A stretch of DNA of 39,718 bases from Nitrospira sp. SB0677_bin_15 (GTDB lineage Bacteria; Nitrospirota; Nitrospiria; Nitrospirales; UBA8639), in contig VYFB01000036.1 in assembly GCA_009842645.1 (NCBI GenBank), positions 1 through 39,718 on the forward strand, written 5' to 3'. Numbering within the stretch: the first letter of the stretch is position 1; each line of letters opens with the position of its first letter. This document shows, in pieces, positions 1-8,164 of this stretch. The notes under the pieces were generated by a model. That model made no database searches. It worked only from the letters and a program-made list of their open reading frames with translations, and was not told the origin of the DNA. A program made the translations under genes and the position numbers.

Positions 1-460
1 TCACCGTCACCGAATTGCCTTCCGCCACCGGGTTCGGCGCCGCCGATAGACTCACCGGCTGTGCATCGTCATCCTTGATTCTCACCTCCACCGAGATCGT
101 ACCCTTGCCGCCCGAAGCTGTATGCGTGACCGTCACCGTGCGGTCGCCGAAATCATCGTTGTCTATAGCAGTTACCGTCACTATCCTCTCCTCGCCCAAG
201 TCTCTGAACAGCATCAAAGTCGGGACCACCTTTATCAGGCCGGACGGGTGGGGTGGGGGTTTCAGCCTCACGGCGATAACACGAGGCAGTTCCTTTATAA
301 GTGTGATGGTGTAAGTGGCCGTACCGCCGTTCTCGGCTACCGACACCTGAGACTTGGAGACTTCCAGTGAGTTGTTGATCGTTTGGGCCTGAGCCTGCAC
401 GCAAGCCGTTGCGAATGCTAATAGCATGACCGCCCAACTCAGGGCCAATTGATTCTTCAT
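1..460 (-). CDS. Exported Calx-beta-like repeat protein (N-terminal part, runs off the window)
   Basis: An open frame on the minus strand starts at ATG 460-458 and stays open to base 1, so the 3' end is missing. The product begins with a typical signal peptide: MKNQ, a hydrophobic stretch (LALSWAVMLLAFATACV) and a likely cleavage near AQAQ. About 130 residues of beta-sandwich-like sequence follow. The pattern SVAENGGTATYTITL, then VTVTAIDNDDFGDRTVTV, then VRIKDDD, then a second start (PVSLSAAPNPVAEGNSV) is that of tandem Calx-beta or related surface adhesion domains. The protein is probably secreted or surface-exposed and repetitive. No Shine-Dalgarno is evident. Function beyond adhesion or calcium binding cannot be stated. 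Confidence 0.75.
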   Translation of the reverse strand, partial: MKNQLALSWAVMLLAFATACVQAQAQTINNSLEVSKSQVSVAENGGTATYTITLIKELPRVIAVRLKPPPHPSGLIKVVPTLMLFRDLGEERIVTVTAIDNDDFGDRTVTVTHTASGGKGTISVEVRIKDDDAQPVSLSAAPNPVAEGNSVTV

Positions 461-512
461 GAGTTTTGCGATGAGATGCCCCGAATCTCGATCGGCGCGC
501 TAAATTTCTTTG

Positions 513-694
513 GGAACCTCTGATCCCCGATTAAAAACGTCGGGGACAGGCGTCGAGGACATGTTTACTGCACTCTCGGGCGCAGTGCTGCGTTGTGTCC
601 TCGCTCAACCCTCACCTATCTCCATGATAAGCTTCGGGTTTCGCTGCGGGACGCCTTGCCCTGCATCCCGCTATCACACTTAATCAGAGGTTCC
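513..694 (+). mobile_element. MITE copy 1, interrupted by a 40-bp hairpin repeat
   Basis: The interior matches the other copies in this window: the CGCTGCGTTGTGTCC-like core, ACCTATCTC, and a right end CACTTAATCAGAGGTTCC at 677-694. The left end GGAACCTCTGAT lies at 513-524 and is split from the rest by 40 bp (525-564) that contains the hairpin CCCCGATT...CGGGG. Removing those 40 bp restores the 142-bp length of the intact copies. A second copy of the right terminus (TTAATCAGAGGTTCC) follows directly at 695-709, giving a tandem end. Confidence 0.75.
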
Positions 695-710
695 TTAATC
701 AGAGGTTCCC
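695..710 (+). repeat. Tandem duplicate of the MITE right terminus
   Basis: TTAATCAGAGGTTCC at 680-694 is repeated at 695-709. It could be a remnant of a second element inserted end to end, or a slippage duplication. Confidence 0.7.
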
Positions 711-900
711 TTATTCATCCGTATGCCAAAGGCTACACGGGCCGTTCACAGCAAACAGGTCCGCCTAAGTCTCACTTTCGTTGAGTCATTGTCGCTATCT
801 TCACTCAAATTGCATGCCACATTTTCAAACGAGAATTTCTCTTTTCATTTCAAATGGTTAGGAAAACTCTTGAGCAAGGCTTGGCATGCCGTTTTTTGTG

Positions 901-922
901 GTGAGACAATAAAGTGTCTCAC
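901..922. promoter_or_regulatory. Operator-like inverted repeat GTGAGACA-N6-TGTCTCAC
   Basis: The 8-bp arms are perfect with a 6-bp spacer (ATAAAG). A third half-site, TGAGACAC, lies 10 bp further on (about 933-940). The symmetry and spacing resemble a dimeric repressor or activator site rather than a terminator, because no T-run follows. The controlled gene is not clear: nadA is about 350 bp downstream, and the Calx-beta gene lies on the other side beyond the MITE. Confidence 0.35.
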
Positions 923-1049
923 ATGGCATTTTTGAGACACCTCACGGTAATGATCCTTGTGGCTATTCACACATCCTAACTGTTGCAGGATGTTTAATAT
1001 CTGCTACAATTTGAAGTTCCCAATCGGATGTATGCTTAAGAGCCTGCCC

Positions 1050-1230
1050 GGAGCGTTCTTCGACTTCGCTGTCGCTACGCCCTTTGACAAGCTCAGGACA
1101 GGCTCAGAACCGACGATCCCCTTTCCGTTCATCCTGAGCGTAGCCCCTAGGGGTGAAGTCGAAGGATCAGAACGAACGGGAGCGTGAAGTCGAAGAGCTT
1201 GGCCTGAGCGAAACGAAGGATCGAGCGAAG
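1050..1230. repeat. Cluster of dispersed CCTGAGC...GAAGG repeats
   Basis: The stretch is built from several partial, oppositely oriented copies of a short palindromic repeat with signature strings such as TTCGACTTCGCTGTCGC, GACAAGCTCAGGACAGG and CATCCTGAGCG. The same units recur at 7250-7282, 8040-8150, 13104-13210, 33480-33640 and 39340-39435. The copies here lie just upstream of nadA and are not coding. Confidence 0.7.
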
Positions 1231-1278
1231 GGAACAAGCCAGTGAGAATATTTGAGTCACTGAGGAAGAGGTGCGGAC

Positions 1279-2382
1279 GTGAATTCCGTTGAAATCAGGG
1301 CCTTCCCCATTACCGATTACGAGTCGGTTCCGGCCGAGGAACTCTTTGAGCGGACCGGGGCCGCCAAGAAGGCGCTCGGCGACCGGGTGCTGATCCTGGG
1401 GCATAACTACCAGCGGGATGAAGTCATTGTACACGCCGACCTCCGGGGGGATTCCTTGTTGCTGTCCAAGTTGGCGGCGGAACGGTCGCAGCACCCTTAC
1501 GTGGTCTTCTGCGGCGTCCACTTCATGGCGGAAACCGCAGATATTCTGAGCCGGTCGAACCAGACCGTGATTTTACCGGATTTGGCCGCGGGATGTTCCA
1601 TGGCGGACATGGCGGCCATTGAGCAGGTGGATCAGTGTTGGGAGGAACTGGGGCGCGTGCTGTCCGTGGAAGAGGCCGTCATGCCGGCGGTGTACGTGAA
1701 TTCTGCCGCGGTCCTCAAGGCCTTTTGCGGGGAGCATGGAGGCATTACCTGTACGTCGTCCAATGCCAGGGCCGTCATGGAATGGTGCTGGGCCAGGAGA
1801 GAAAAAATCCTGTTCTTCCCGGACGAGCACCTGGGCCGCAACGTAGCCAATGCCATGGGAATGCCGCGGGAACAGATGATCGTCTGGGACCCATACCTGC
1901 CGTACGGGGGGAACACGAAAGAGGCGATCCGAAAAGCCCGCCTGATTTTATGGAAAGGACATTGCAGTGTCCATCAGATGTTTCAACCCGCGCACGTCGA
2001 ATACTTTCGCAAGACCTACCCGGGGATTCAGGTCATTGTGCACCCGGAATGTCACGAAGACGTGGTCAATGAAGCCGATGTGGTGGGGTCCACCGAGCGT
2101 ATTATTCGCGCGGTCAAACAAGCGGAGCCGGGCACCCTGTGGGCCGTGGGCACCGAGTTGAACCTGGTCAACCGGCTGAAACACGAAGAAACCGACAAAC
2201 AGGTGTTTTTCCTGTCCCCCACCGTCTGCCGGTGCGCGACCATGTTCCGGATCGACGCCGCGCACCTGTGTTGGAGCATGGAGAATCTTGCGCAAGGCTG
2301 CGTAGTGAACCGGATTTCCGTCCCGGTCGACGACAAGGTTCTGGCCCGGGTCGCACTCGACAGAATGATGGCGGTCAGCTAA
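1279..2382 (+). CDS. nadA: Quinolinate synthase NadA (long, Bacillus type)
   Basis: The enzyme condenses iminoaspartate with dihydroxyacetone phosphate to quinolinate in de novo NAD synthesis, using an oxygen-sensitive [4Fe-4S] cluster in the cytosol. The 367 residues match the long subgroup. Family landmarks seen are GHNYQRDEV near residue 41, GVHFMAETADIL at 79-90, DLAAGCSMADM with C106, YVNSAAVLK, CTSSNA, PDEHLGRN, and the late pair C317/C319 in TVCRCATM. C106, C229 (GHCSVH) and one of C317/C319 are the expected cluster ligands by analogy with Bacillus NadA. GTG at 1279 is chosen because GAGGAAGAGG sits 7 bp upstream and no other in-frame start precedes it. No nadB or nadC is adjacent, so it appears monocistronic. 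Confidence 0.96.
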   Translation: MNSVEIRAFPITDYESVPAEELFERTGAAKKALGDRVLILGHNYQRDEVIVHADLRGDSLLLSKLAAERSQHPYVVFCGVHFMAETADILSRSNQTVILPDLAAGCSMADMAAIEQVDQCWEELGRVLSVEEAVMPAVYVNSAAVLKAFCGEHGGITCTSSNARAVMEWCWARREKILFFPDEHLGRNVANAMGMPREQMIVWDPYLPYGGNTKEAIRKARLILWKGHCSVHQMFQPAHVEYFRKTYPGIQVIVHPECHEDVVNEADVVGSTERIIRAVKQAEPGTLWAVGTELNLVNRLKHEETDKQVFFLSPTVCRCATMFRIDAAHLCWSMENLAQGCVVNRISVPVDDKVLARVALDRMMAVS

Positions 2383-2679
2383 CGAACGGGCATCCTTCAT
2401 GCAGGTTTGCGACCTGCACACCAAGAGATGAAAATGGGACGCTCTTGCACCCTTCTGTCATCTTCGGTTTTCTTTTCCGTCATTCCCGACATCTTTAATC
2501 GGGAATCCAGGGTTTTTTCTTTTCCTTCGAATTGCGAGGAGAACGGCACTGGATCCTCGCGTTCGCAAGGATGACAGAAACAGACAAAGGCAAAAGCAAA
2601 AGGCAGAAGACCTTGGATTCCCGATCGGGGTCGGGAATGACGAATGTGGTTATTTTCGTACCAACGACAAAAGAAGACA
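2383..2679. repeat. Intergenic region with two inverted hairpin repeats
   Basis: Between nadA and ileS there is no gene. A hairpin repeat GTCATTCCCGACA...TCGGGAATCCAGGG lies at 2479-2512, and a reversed relative lies at 2613-2642. Between them is a further short palindrome (ATCCTCGCG...GAGGAT type). The pair could fold into a composite structure that acts as a transcription barrier, but neither hairpin is followed by a proper T-run in the nadA direction except TTTTTTC at 2513-2519. Confidence 0.55.
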
Positions 2680-5535
2680 ATGGATTATAAATCAACGCTC
2701 AATTTGCCCAGGACGGCGTTTCCCATGAAGGGGAACCTGCCGAATCGCGAGCCGGAATTCGTTGCCCGGTGGATGAAACAGGGACTCTATCAACGTATTC
2801 AGGCGTCGCGGGTGGGGAAGCCCTTGTACGTCCTGCATGACGGCCCGCCATATGCCAACGGCCATATTCATATCGGCCACGCGCTCAATAAAATTCTCAA
2901 GGACATCATTGTCAAATCCCGCACCATGGAAGGCATGCAGGCACCCTACGTGCCGGGCTGGGATTGCCACGGATTGCCTATCGAACACCAGGTTACGAAG
3001 CAACTCGGCGAGAAGAAAAAGGACATGAGCGCCACGGATCTGCGCCGGCAATGTCGTGAATACGCGGACAAATTCTGGAACATCCAACGGGACGAGTTTC
3101 AACGGTTGGGCGTCCTGGGTGATTGGGACCGCCCTTACCTCACGATGGACAAAGCCTACGAAGCGACCATCATCCGGGAGTTCGGCAAATTCGTGGAGCG
3201 CGGCGGGGTCTACAAAGGGCTGAAACCTGTGCTGTGGTGTACGCAAGATCAAACTGCCCTGGCCGAGGCTGAAGTGGAATACATGGACCATGAGTCACCC
3301 TCCGTCTACGTGAAATTTCCGTTTGATGCGACTTCAAGGGAACGACTTGGTCTTGCCGGACTCAAAGGCGTCGAAAACATTTCCATCGTCATCTGGACGA
3401 CCACGCCATGGACGCTTCCCGCGAATCAGGCCATCGCGATCCATCCCCGGATCGACTATGCGTTCGTCCTTGTCGGGAAGGAAATTCTGGTCATGGCGGA
3501 AAAGCTGGTCGAAGCCGTGTCCGAAGCCTGTGCGTTGAAAAAGCCTGATATTCTCGGTTGCAAAAAACTCTATCCTGAGCCTGTCGAAGGAGGTAATGAC
3601 GGGTTCGAGGCTCTTCATTGCCAACGACCCCTGGACAACGGGCTTTCGCCCATTCTGCTCGGGGACTTCGTGACACTGGAACAGGGAACCGGGTGCGTGC
3701 ATATCGCGCCGGGCCATGGGATGGATGACTACCTGCTGGCCTTGAAATACAATGCCGGGCAGGTGCTCACGGAACCACTGCAAGTCAAAGTGCCGGTGGA
3801 TGACCACGGACGTTTCACGGAAGAGGTGCATGAGTTTGCCGGGCAGCACGTGTTCAAAGCCAACCCGGCGATCGTGGAAAAACTCAAGCAACGGGGCACG
3901 TTGCTGGGCCATGAGACATTACTCCATTCCTATCCCCATTGCTGGCGCTGCAAGAAGCCGGTGATTTTTCGCGCCACGCAACAATGGTTCGTGTCCATGG
4001 ACGAAGGCCGGTTGCGCGAACGGGCACTTGAAGAAATCGACCGCGTGCAATGGATTCCGGAGCGAGGCCGTGAACGTATCTACGGTATGGTCGAGAACCG
4101 GCCGGATTGGTGTCTGTCCCGTCAACGGATTTGGGGCACGCCGGTCCCCGGATTCACGTGCGCGCAATGCCAAATCCCGTTAATCGACGCGCAGATCATC
4201 GACCGGATTGCTGACTTGGTGAGCAAGCATGGCGCGGACGTGTGGTTCGAACGACCGGCACGGGAATTGCTTCCCGAGGGCACGACCTGTGCGGCATGCG
4301 GGGCCACGGAATTCAACAAGGAACAGGATATCCTGGACGTGTGGTTTGAGTCGGGCGTGAGTCATGCCGCGGTCGTCAAACAGCAGGGCGACGGCTGGTG
4401 GCCGGCGAGCTTGTATCTGGAAGGATCGGATCAGCACAGGGGATGGTTCCACAGCGCGCTTTTGTCCTCCGTGACCACGGACGGGCAGGCGCCTTACCGG
4501 GCCGTGCTGACTCACGGGTTTGTGGTAGACGGGCAGGGCAAAAAGATGTCCAAGTCCGCGGGCAACGTAGTGGCGCCGCAAGACGTGATCAAACAGCACG
4601 GCGCGGAAATCCTGCGTTTGTGGGTCGCAGCCCAGGATTATCAGGAGGACCTTCGCATCTCATCGCAGATTCTCACGCAATTGGTCGAGGCCTACCGGAA
4701 AATCCGGAATACGTGCAGGTATTTGCTCAGCAACGTCTACGATTTCGACCCGCACAAGCATCAGGTGGAGATCTCCCGGTTGCCGGAATTGGACCGGTGG
4801 GCCCTGCTGCGATTCAACAACCTCATCAGTCAGGTTCGCCAAGGCTACGAGATCTTCGATTTTCGGCAGATCGTGCATGAACTCGACTACTTCTGTTCCG
4901 TGGATATGAGCGCGACCTACCTGGATATTCTCAAAGACCGGCTCTACACCTTTGCGCCGGATTCGCCCCTGCGGCGGGGCTCGCAGATGGTGTTGTTCCA
5001 TATCGTCACGGGGTTGGCCCGGCTCATGGCGCCAATCCTGAGCTTTACCGCGGAAGACGTTTGGGACGCTGTGCCCGGAAGAGACCCGTCGCCGGATGAC
5101 TCGGTCCACCTCTCGACCTTTCCCGCTTCCGCGGCCATACCCGATGAGGCAGAGTTGGACGCCAACTGGAAACGATTACTTGCCATCCGCACCATAGTCC
5201 TGTCGGCCTTGGAAGAACAGCGGCGAGAAAAAATCATCGGATCTTCGCTGGAAGCGCGCGTGATGCTTCACGCCGTGCCGGCCTTGCACGAGTTTCTGCA
5301 AGCCTATGAACGCGAGTTACCCACGCTGTTTATCGTGTCCCAGGTGGTCCTTCATCCAACCGGGAACCCTGCCGGTGAAAAGCAATTGGTCAGTGATGAA
5401 GCCTTGGGCATGAGCGTGAACGTCGTGAAGGCCAAGGGAGAAAAATGCGAACGTTGCTGGAATTACCGGGATACCGTGGGCCGCGTGCCCGAACATCCGA
5501 CGCTCTGCGACCGGTGCATTGAGGCCGTGGCGTGA
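2680..5535 (+). CDS. ileS: Isoleucyl-tRNA synthetase
   Basis: The enzyme charges tRNA-Ile with isoleucine in the cytosol and hydrolyses misacylated valine in its CP1 editing domain. Counting from ATG 2680 the protein has 951 residues, the normal bacterial size. HIGH is at 64-67 ([10 protein letters not shown]), [10 protein letters not shown] follows, the editing domain shows [10 protein letters not shown] and [17 protein letters not shown] is near residue 621, and a C-terminal zinc site is formed by CERCWNY and LCDRC. An in-frame ATG at 2644 would add 12 residues ([12 protein letters not shown]) encoded in repeat-rich DNA, so 2680 is preferred. Oddity: residues 298-304 in the editing domain (YPEPVEG) are encoded by a copy of the CCTGAGC-TGTCGAAGG repeat that is otherwise intergenic. 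The stop overlaps the lspA start. Confidence 0.97.
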   Translation: MDYKSTLNLPRTAFPMKGNLPNREPEFVARWMKQGLYQRIQASRVGKPLYVLHDGPPYANGHIHIGHALNKILKDIIVKSRTMEGMQAPYVPGWDCHGLPIEHQVTKQLGEKKKDMSATDLRRQCREYADKFWNIQRDEFQRLGVLGDWDRPYLTMDKAYEATIIREFGKFVERGGVYKGLKPVLWCTQDQTALAEAEVEYMDHESPSVYVKFPFDATSRERLGLAGLKGVENISIVIWTTTPWTLPANQAIAIHPRIDYAFVLVGKEILVMAEKLVEAVSEACALKKPDILGCKKLYPEPVEGGNDGFEALHCQRPLDNGLSPILLGDFVTLEQGTGCVHIAPGHGMDDYLLALKYNAGQVLTEPLQVKVPVDDHGRFTEEVHEFAGQHVFKANPAIVEKLKQRGTLLGHETLLHSYPHCWRCKKPVIFRATQQWFVSMDEGRLRERALEEIDRVQWIPERGRERIYGMVENRPDWCLSRQRIWGTPVPGFTCAQCQIPLIDAQIIDRIADLVSKHGADVWFERPARELLPEGTTCAACGATEFNKEQDILDVWFESGVSHAAVVKQQGDGWWPASLYLEGSDQHRGWFHSALLSSVTTDGQAPYRAVLTHGFVVDGQGKKMSKSAGNVVAPQDVIKQHGAEILRLWVAAQDYQEDLRISSQILTQLVEAYRKIRNTCRYLLSNVYDFDPHKHQVEISRLPELDRWALLRFNNLISQVRQGYEIFDFRQIVHELDYFCSVDMSATYLDILKDRLYTFAPDSPLRRGSQMVLFHIVTGLARLMAPILSFTAEDVWDAVPGRDPSPDDSVHLSTFPASAAIPDEAELDANWKRLLAIRTIVLSALEEQRREKIIGSSLEARVMLHAVPALHEFLQAYERELPTLFIVSQVVLHPTGNPAGEKQLVSDEALGMSVNVVKAKGEKCERCWNYRDTVGRVPEHPTLCDRCIEAVA

Positions 5536-6095
5536 ACTCCGGATTCCAGCGGTGGGGCATCCTTCTTGGCGTCGGGCTCGTCATCGTGGTCCTGGATCAA
5601 ATCACCAAGACCCTCGTGATGCATACCATGCACCTGCACGAATCCATCCCCGTCATCGCCGGGTTTTTCAACCTGACCTACATCCGGAACCCCGGTGCGG
5701 CCTTCGGCATGTTTGCCACGACCAACAGCGCGTTTCGGCTCATCTTTTTCGTGGGCACGTCCATCTTCGCCATGGGGCTGCTGGGGATGATCTTTTATCG
5801 CATGCACCCGGCAGACGTGTGGGGCCGGCTCAGCGTCGCCGGCATTTTCGGAGGAGCGATCGGGAACCTGCTTGACCGGTTGCAATATGGCGAAGTTGTG
5901 GACTTTCTCGACTTTTACATGGGCGGCTACCACTGGCCGGCCTTCAACGTGGCGGACAGCGCCATCAGCGTAGGGGTCGTGTCACTGCTGATCCTGTTTG
6001 CCATGGATAATAAAGGAGAAACCCCCGCTCCCATCGAGCCAACCGAAGAAGGCACCTCGAACGACAAGGGGAAAAGGACAAGCCATGATCTGTGA
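5532..6095 (+). CDS. lspA: Lipoprotein signal peptidase (signal peptidase II)
   Basis: This inner-membrane aspartic protease removes signal peptides from diacylglyceryl-modified prolipoproteins. Four membrane helices are visible (about 9-29, 66-88, 99-113 and 138-157). The conserved blocks are LDQITK at 21-26, [11 protein letters not shown] at 50-60, [15 protein letters not shown] at 111-125, and FNVADSAIS at 138-146. D124 and D142 are the expected catalytic pair. The length, 187 aa, is slightly above usual because of a charged, disordered C-terminal tail (about 158-187). GTG 5532 overlaps the ileS stop by four bases, so ileS-lspA is one translationally coupled unit, the common bacterial arrangement. 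Confidence 0.95.
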   Translation: MNSGFQRWGILLGVGLVIVVLDQITKTLVMHTMHLHESIPVIAGFFNLTYIRNPGAAFGMFATTNSAFRLIFFVGTSIFAMGLLGMIFYRMHPADVWGRLSVAGIFGGAIGNLLDRLQYGEVVDFLDFYMGGYHWPAFNVADSAISVGVVSLLILFAMDNKGETPAPIEPTEEGTSNDKGKRTSHDL

Positions 6096-6141
6096 TCGCT
6101 GCGGAGAAGTCACCGAAACCTACGGGAGAGGATTGAGGTGA
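6085..6141 (+). pseudogene. Possible relic or mini-ORF behind lspA (MICDRCGE...)
   Basis: An ATG at 6085 overlaps the lspA stop and encodes only 18 residues ([18 protein letters not shown]). The CxxC start looks like the first half of a zinc ribbon, and the overlap with lspA suggests a once-coupled third gene whose body has been deleted. It could also be chance. Confidence 0.25.
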
Positions 6142-6201
6142 GGGGGCTTACGGAAACGCCCATGAAAGCCGTCACCTTTCCTTGAGGACGGGCGGCAGAC
6201 G

Positions 6202-6750
6202 TTACTTCCGCATTTCCCCGACAATGTGCGGGAGTTCGGGAATGATGAGGGCTTCCATGGCCAAACGGACCGCGCCGCTTGAGCCGGGAATCGAGAACAG
6301 CACGATTCCCTGATACAGGCCGGCGGTGGCTCGGCTGAGCATCGCGGACGAACTGATTTCCTTGTAGGACAGGTAGCGAAAGAGCTCCCCGAAGCCCGGC
6401 AATCGCTTTTCCAGGAGGCCGTCCACGGCTTCAAACGTGGAATCGCGACGGGAAATGCCGGTGCCGCCATTGATGATGAGGGCCTCGAGTCCAGGTTGTG
6501 CTCCTAATTGCCCGACCAGTTCACGGACTTCGACCGGCTCGTCCTTCACCACGTGATAGGCGCCGATGCGATGGCCGGTCTGCGCCAGCAACTCCCTGAT
6601 GAGTTGTCCGCTCTTATCGGTTTCCGGGGTCCGCGTATCGCTGCACGTAATGATGCCACACTCGATGGAAATAGGCCCGCGCGCCTTGTGTTCGGCAGGG
6701 GGTGCCTGATGCCCGGATTCGTGCCCGTGGGGGGCGTGGTGCGTAGACAT
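6202..6750 (-). CDS. moaB: Molybdenum cofactor biosynthesis protein MoaB/MogA family
   Basis: The MoaB/MogA fold binds molybdopterin and, in MogA-type members, adenylates it before molybdenum insertion; it is cytosolic. The 182-aa protein has a His-rich, probably disordered N-terminal extension (MSTHHAPHGHESGHQ) of about 28 residues before the domain proper. The domain shows GIITCSDTRTPETDKSG, INGGTGISRRDST near 93-105, and a late IPGSSGAVRLAM block, all hallmarks of the family. It lies 27 bp behind the ferredoxin gene and is probably co-transcribed with it. The His-rich tail might bind metal, but that is inference. MoaB and MogA cannot be separated with confidence by eye. Confidence 0.9.
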   Translation of the reverse strand: MSTHHAPHGHESGHQAPPAEHKARGPISIECGIITCSDTRTPETDKSGQLIRELLAQTGHRIGAYHVVKDEPVEVRELVGQLGAQPGLEALIINGGTGISRRDSTFEAVDGLLEKRLPGFGELFRYLSYKEISSSAMLSRATAGLYQGIVLFSIPGSSGAVRLAMEALIIPELPHIVGEMRK

Positions 6751-6777
6751 GATCAGAAGAGGGCGGTTGAGGTTTCT

Positions 6778-7104
6778 CTAGGTCCAAATGGAATCGGGGT
6801 TACATTCAGCCACCGGCGTTCCTTTTTTGATATGTTCATCCAAGATCAAGGGCACGTGCTCTTCTTTGACTTTGGAGTACCAGATGCCGTCCGGGTAGAC
6901 GACCACGGTGGGGCCCTGTTCGCAGGGACCAAGGCAGGTGCTGCCGGTCACGAGTACTTCTCCCGGTTGAAACCCCCGTTCCATCAGACCCATGTTGAGA
7001 TTCATCAGGATATTTTGAGAGCCTTCCCCGCCACAGGAGGGTTTCGGGTGACCCGGCGGTCTGGTGTTGGTGCATACGACAATATGATATTTCGGCTTGG
7101 GCAT
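6778..7104 (-). CDS. Thioredoxin-like [2Fe-2S] ferredoxin
   Basis: This is a small cytosolic electron carrier of the thioredoxin-fold [2Fe-2S] family. The 108 residues hold four cysteines in the family spacing: C11 (VVCTNTRPPGHPKPSCG), C24, C57 and C61 (STCLGPCEQGP). VVYPDGIWYSKV is also typical. A good ribosome binding site (AAAGGAG) precedes the ATG at 7104. The gene leads a two-gene unit with moaB, hinting at a link with molybdenum enzymes, although the partner oxidoreductase is not in this window. Confidence 0.9.
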   Translation of the reverse strand: MPKPKYHIVVCTNTRPPGHPKPSCGGEGSQNILMNLNMGLMERGFQPGEVLVTGSTCLGPCEQGPTVVVYPDGIWYSKVKEEHVPLILDEHIKKGTPVAECNPDSIWT

Positions 7105-7331
7105 GACGACTCCTTTCGGTCTATATTAATGCGAAAATAAGCTTCCCGAATCCGTCATTACTGTATGTGTTCACGTATTCGGTGACAATACCCCTTCACC
7201 CCAACCCTCTCCCGCCGGGGGAGAGGGAGTCATCCTTAAATTCCCCTCCTTTGCCTGTCCTGAGCGTAGCGAAGGATCAGGAGGGGTCAGGGGAGGTAGA
7301 GACTGTATGACGGACTGGCCGAAGCCATTGA

Positions 7332-7473
7332 GGAACCTCTGATTAAGTGCACTATCGGGCGCATGGCTGCGTTGTGTCCTCGCTCAACCCTCACCTATCT
7401 CTATGATAAGCTTCGGGTTTCGCTCCGGGACGCCTTGCCCTGCATCCCGCTATCACACTTAATCAGGGGTTCC
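7332..7473 (+). mobile_element. MITE copy 2 (intact, 142 bp, target duplication TTGA)
   Basis: The element has perfect outer ends, GGAACCTCTGATTAAGTG on the left and CACTTAATCAGGGGTTCC on the right (one mismatch), and imperfect inverted repeats that continue inward to about 36 bp. TTGA is present on both sides (7328-7331 and 7474-7477). The insertion lies 8 bp from the stop codon of the neighbouring minus-strand gene. It carries no real ORF. The stretch between the ferredoxin gene and the MITE (7105-7331) holds only a CCCTCTCCC/GGGAGAGGG repeat and a CCTGAGCG-type repeat. Confidence 0.85.
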
Positions 7474-7481
7474 TTGAGTGA

Positions 7482-7928
7482 TTATTTCCGGGGTCGAAAC
7501 AGTTCCCACGTCTCGAGACATTCCTCCGGCAAGTCCCAGTGCTTGACGCCTTTCTTGATGAAATCCAGGTAATCGTCCTTGACGCGAAACTTACCGATCG
7601 GATTGGCCGCGTGGGTGGTCACCAATTCTTTCTGCTCGTCTTCCGTCATCACGGTCACTTCCAGATGCCGGAACGCCCCTTCCGGGACTTCCCCGTCATA
7701 GGCATCCAGGATCTTCAGATCTTCGTCGGTGAGTTCAAACGCCGCTCCCCATACGCGTTCTCCCGGCGATGGGGTGATGCTGGCCAAGCCGCATCGCCAT
7801 TGCGAGGAAAAGCGTGGGAAGTGAATGGTGTGGTCCGGAAGGTAAGCCTTGAATAAAAACTGATGTTCGGGTGCCCGTCTTTTCAACTGGGTCGGGTTCA
7901 GGTTTTCGGCGTAAATAAAGACTCGCAT
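7482..7928 (-). CDS. Gamma-glutamylcyclotransferase-like (AIG2 fold) protein
   Basis: The 148-aa protein has the features of the cyclotransferase fold. It starts with MRVFIYAENLNPTQLKRRAPE, where the usual YGTN-type loop is replaced by YAENL. Next come GLASITPSPGERVWGAAFELTDEDLKILDAYDGEVPEGAF, with the conserved WG.AFEL and D..EG motifs, and a C-terminal YLDFIKKGVKHWDLPEECL. Members cleave gamma-glutamyl compounds to pyroglutamate; the actual substrate is unknown. E98 in DGEVPEGAF region is the likely catalytic acid. MITE copy 2 sits just past the stop codon. GAGAGG upstream may serve as ribosome binding site. Confidence 0.8.
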   Translation of the reverse strand: MRVFIYAENLNPTQLKRRAPEHQFLFKAYLPDHTIHFPRFSSQWRCGLASITPSPGERVWGAAFELTDEDLKILDAYDGEVPEGAFRHLEVTVMTEDEQKELVTTHAANPIGKFRVKDDYLDFIKKGVKHWDLPEECLETWELFRPRK

Positions 7929-8164
7929 GCGTAATCAGCCTCTCTTCGATCAAGATAACAAACATGTTCTTCTATCATACCGGCGCGTTTGCTTGTCAAG
8001 ATTATGCGCTCGTGGGCCGGAGAGCCAACACACCAGCATTGTCATTCTGAGCCGAAGGCGAAGAATCTCGTAGTTGAAGTGGTCGGTTATCGACGGAGAG
8101 ATTCCTCGCAGGTCCTTCGCTTCGCTCAGGACAAGCTCGGAATGACAAATGGGGGTGTCGTTGG
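7929..8164. repeat. Intergenic dispersed repeat, copy A
   Basis: No gene is visible. About 8039-8160 is a long imperfect palindrome beginning GTCATTCTGAGCC and ending CTCGGAATGACAAATGGGG, with TCTCGTAGTTGAAG and GGTCGGTTATCGA in the middle. A second copy lies at about 33557-33670. The 3' part touches the stop codon of the YkgJ-type gene. Confidence 0.7.

Larger units (their letters stand above)
461..1278. other. Gene-free region with MITE copy 1, an operator-like palindrome and dispersed repeats
   Basis: No convincing gene lies here; the short frames are repeat translations. It contains, in order, MITE copy 1 (513-694, with a second right end up to 710), AT-richer unique DNA (711-1050) with a perfect 8-bp inverted repeat at 901-922, and a cluster of CCTGAGC/GAAGG-type dispersed repeats (about 1050-1230) that runs up to the nadA ribosome binding site. 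Confidence 0.6.

Noticed and set aside
593-784. ORF of 63 aa (and similar ones at 7363, 19200 and 28136) with LRVSLRDALPCIPLSHLIRGS
   Set aside because: These are translations of the MITE core; the same peptide recurs wherever the element is inserted and there is no ribosome binding site.
881-899. Sigma-54 promoter candidate TGGCATGCCGTTTTTTG on the plus strand
   Set aside because: The -24 part fits but the -12 GC is missing (TT instead).
957-1187. 76-aa ORF ending FDKLRTGSEPTIPFPFILSVAPRGEVEGSERTGA
   Set aside because: The C-terminal half is translated dispersed repeat and the N-terminal half has no coding character or start signal.
1050-1230. Possible CRISPR-like array because of repeated short units
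   Set aside because: Units differ in orientation and spacing and there are no regular spacers; no cas gene is present.
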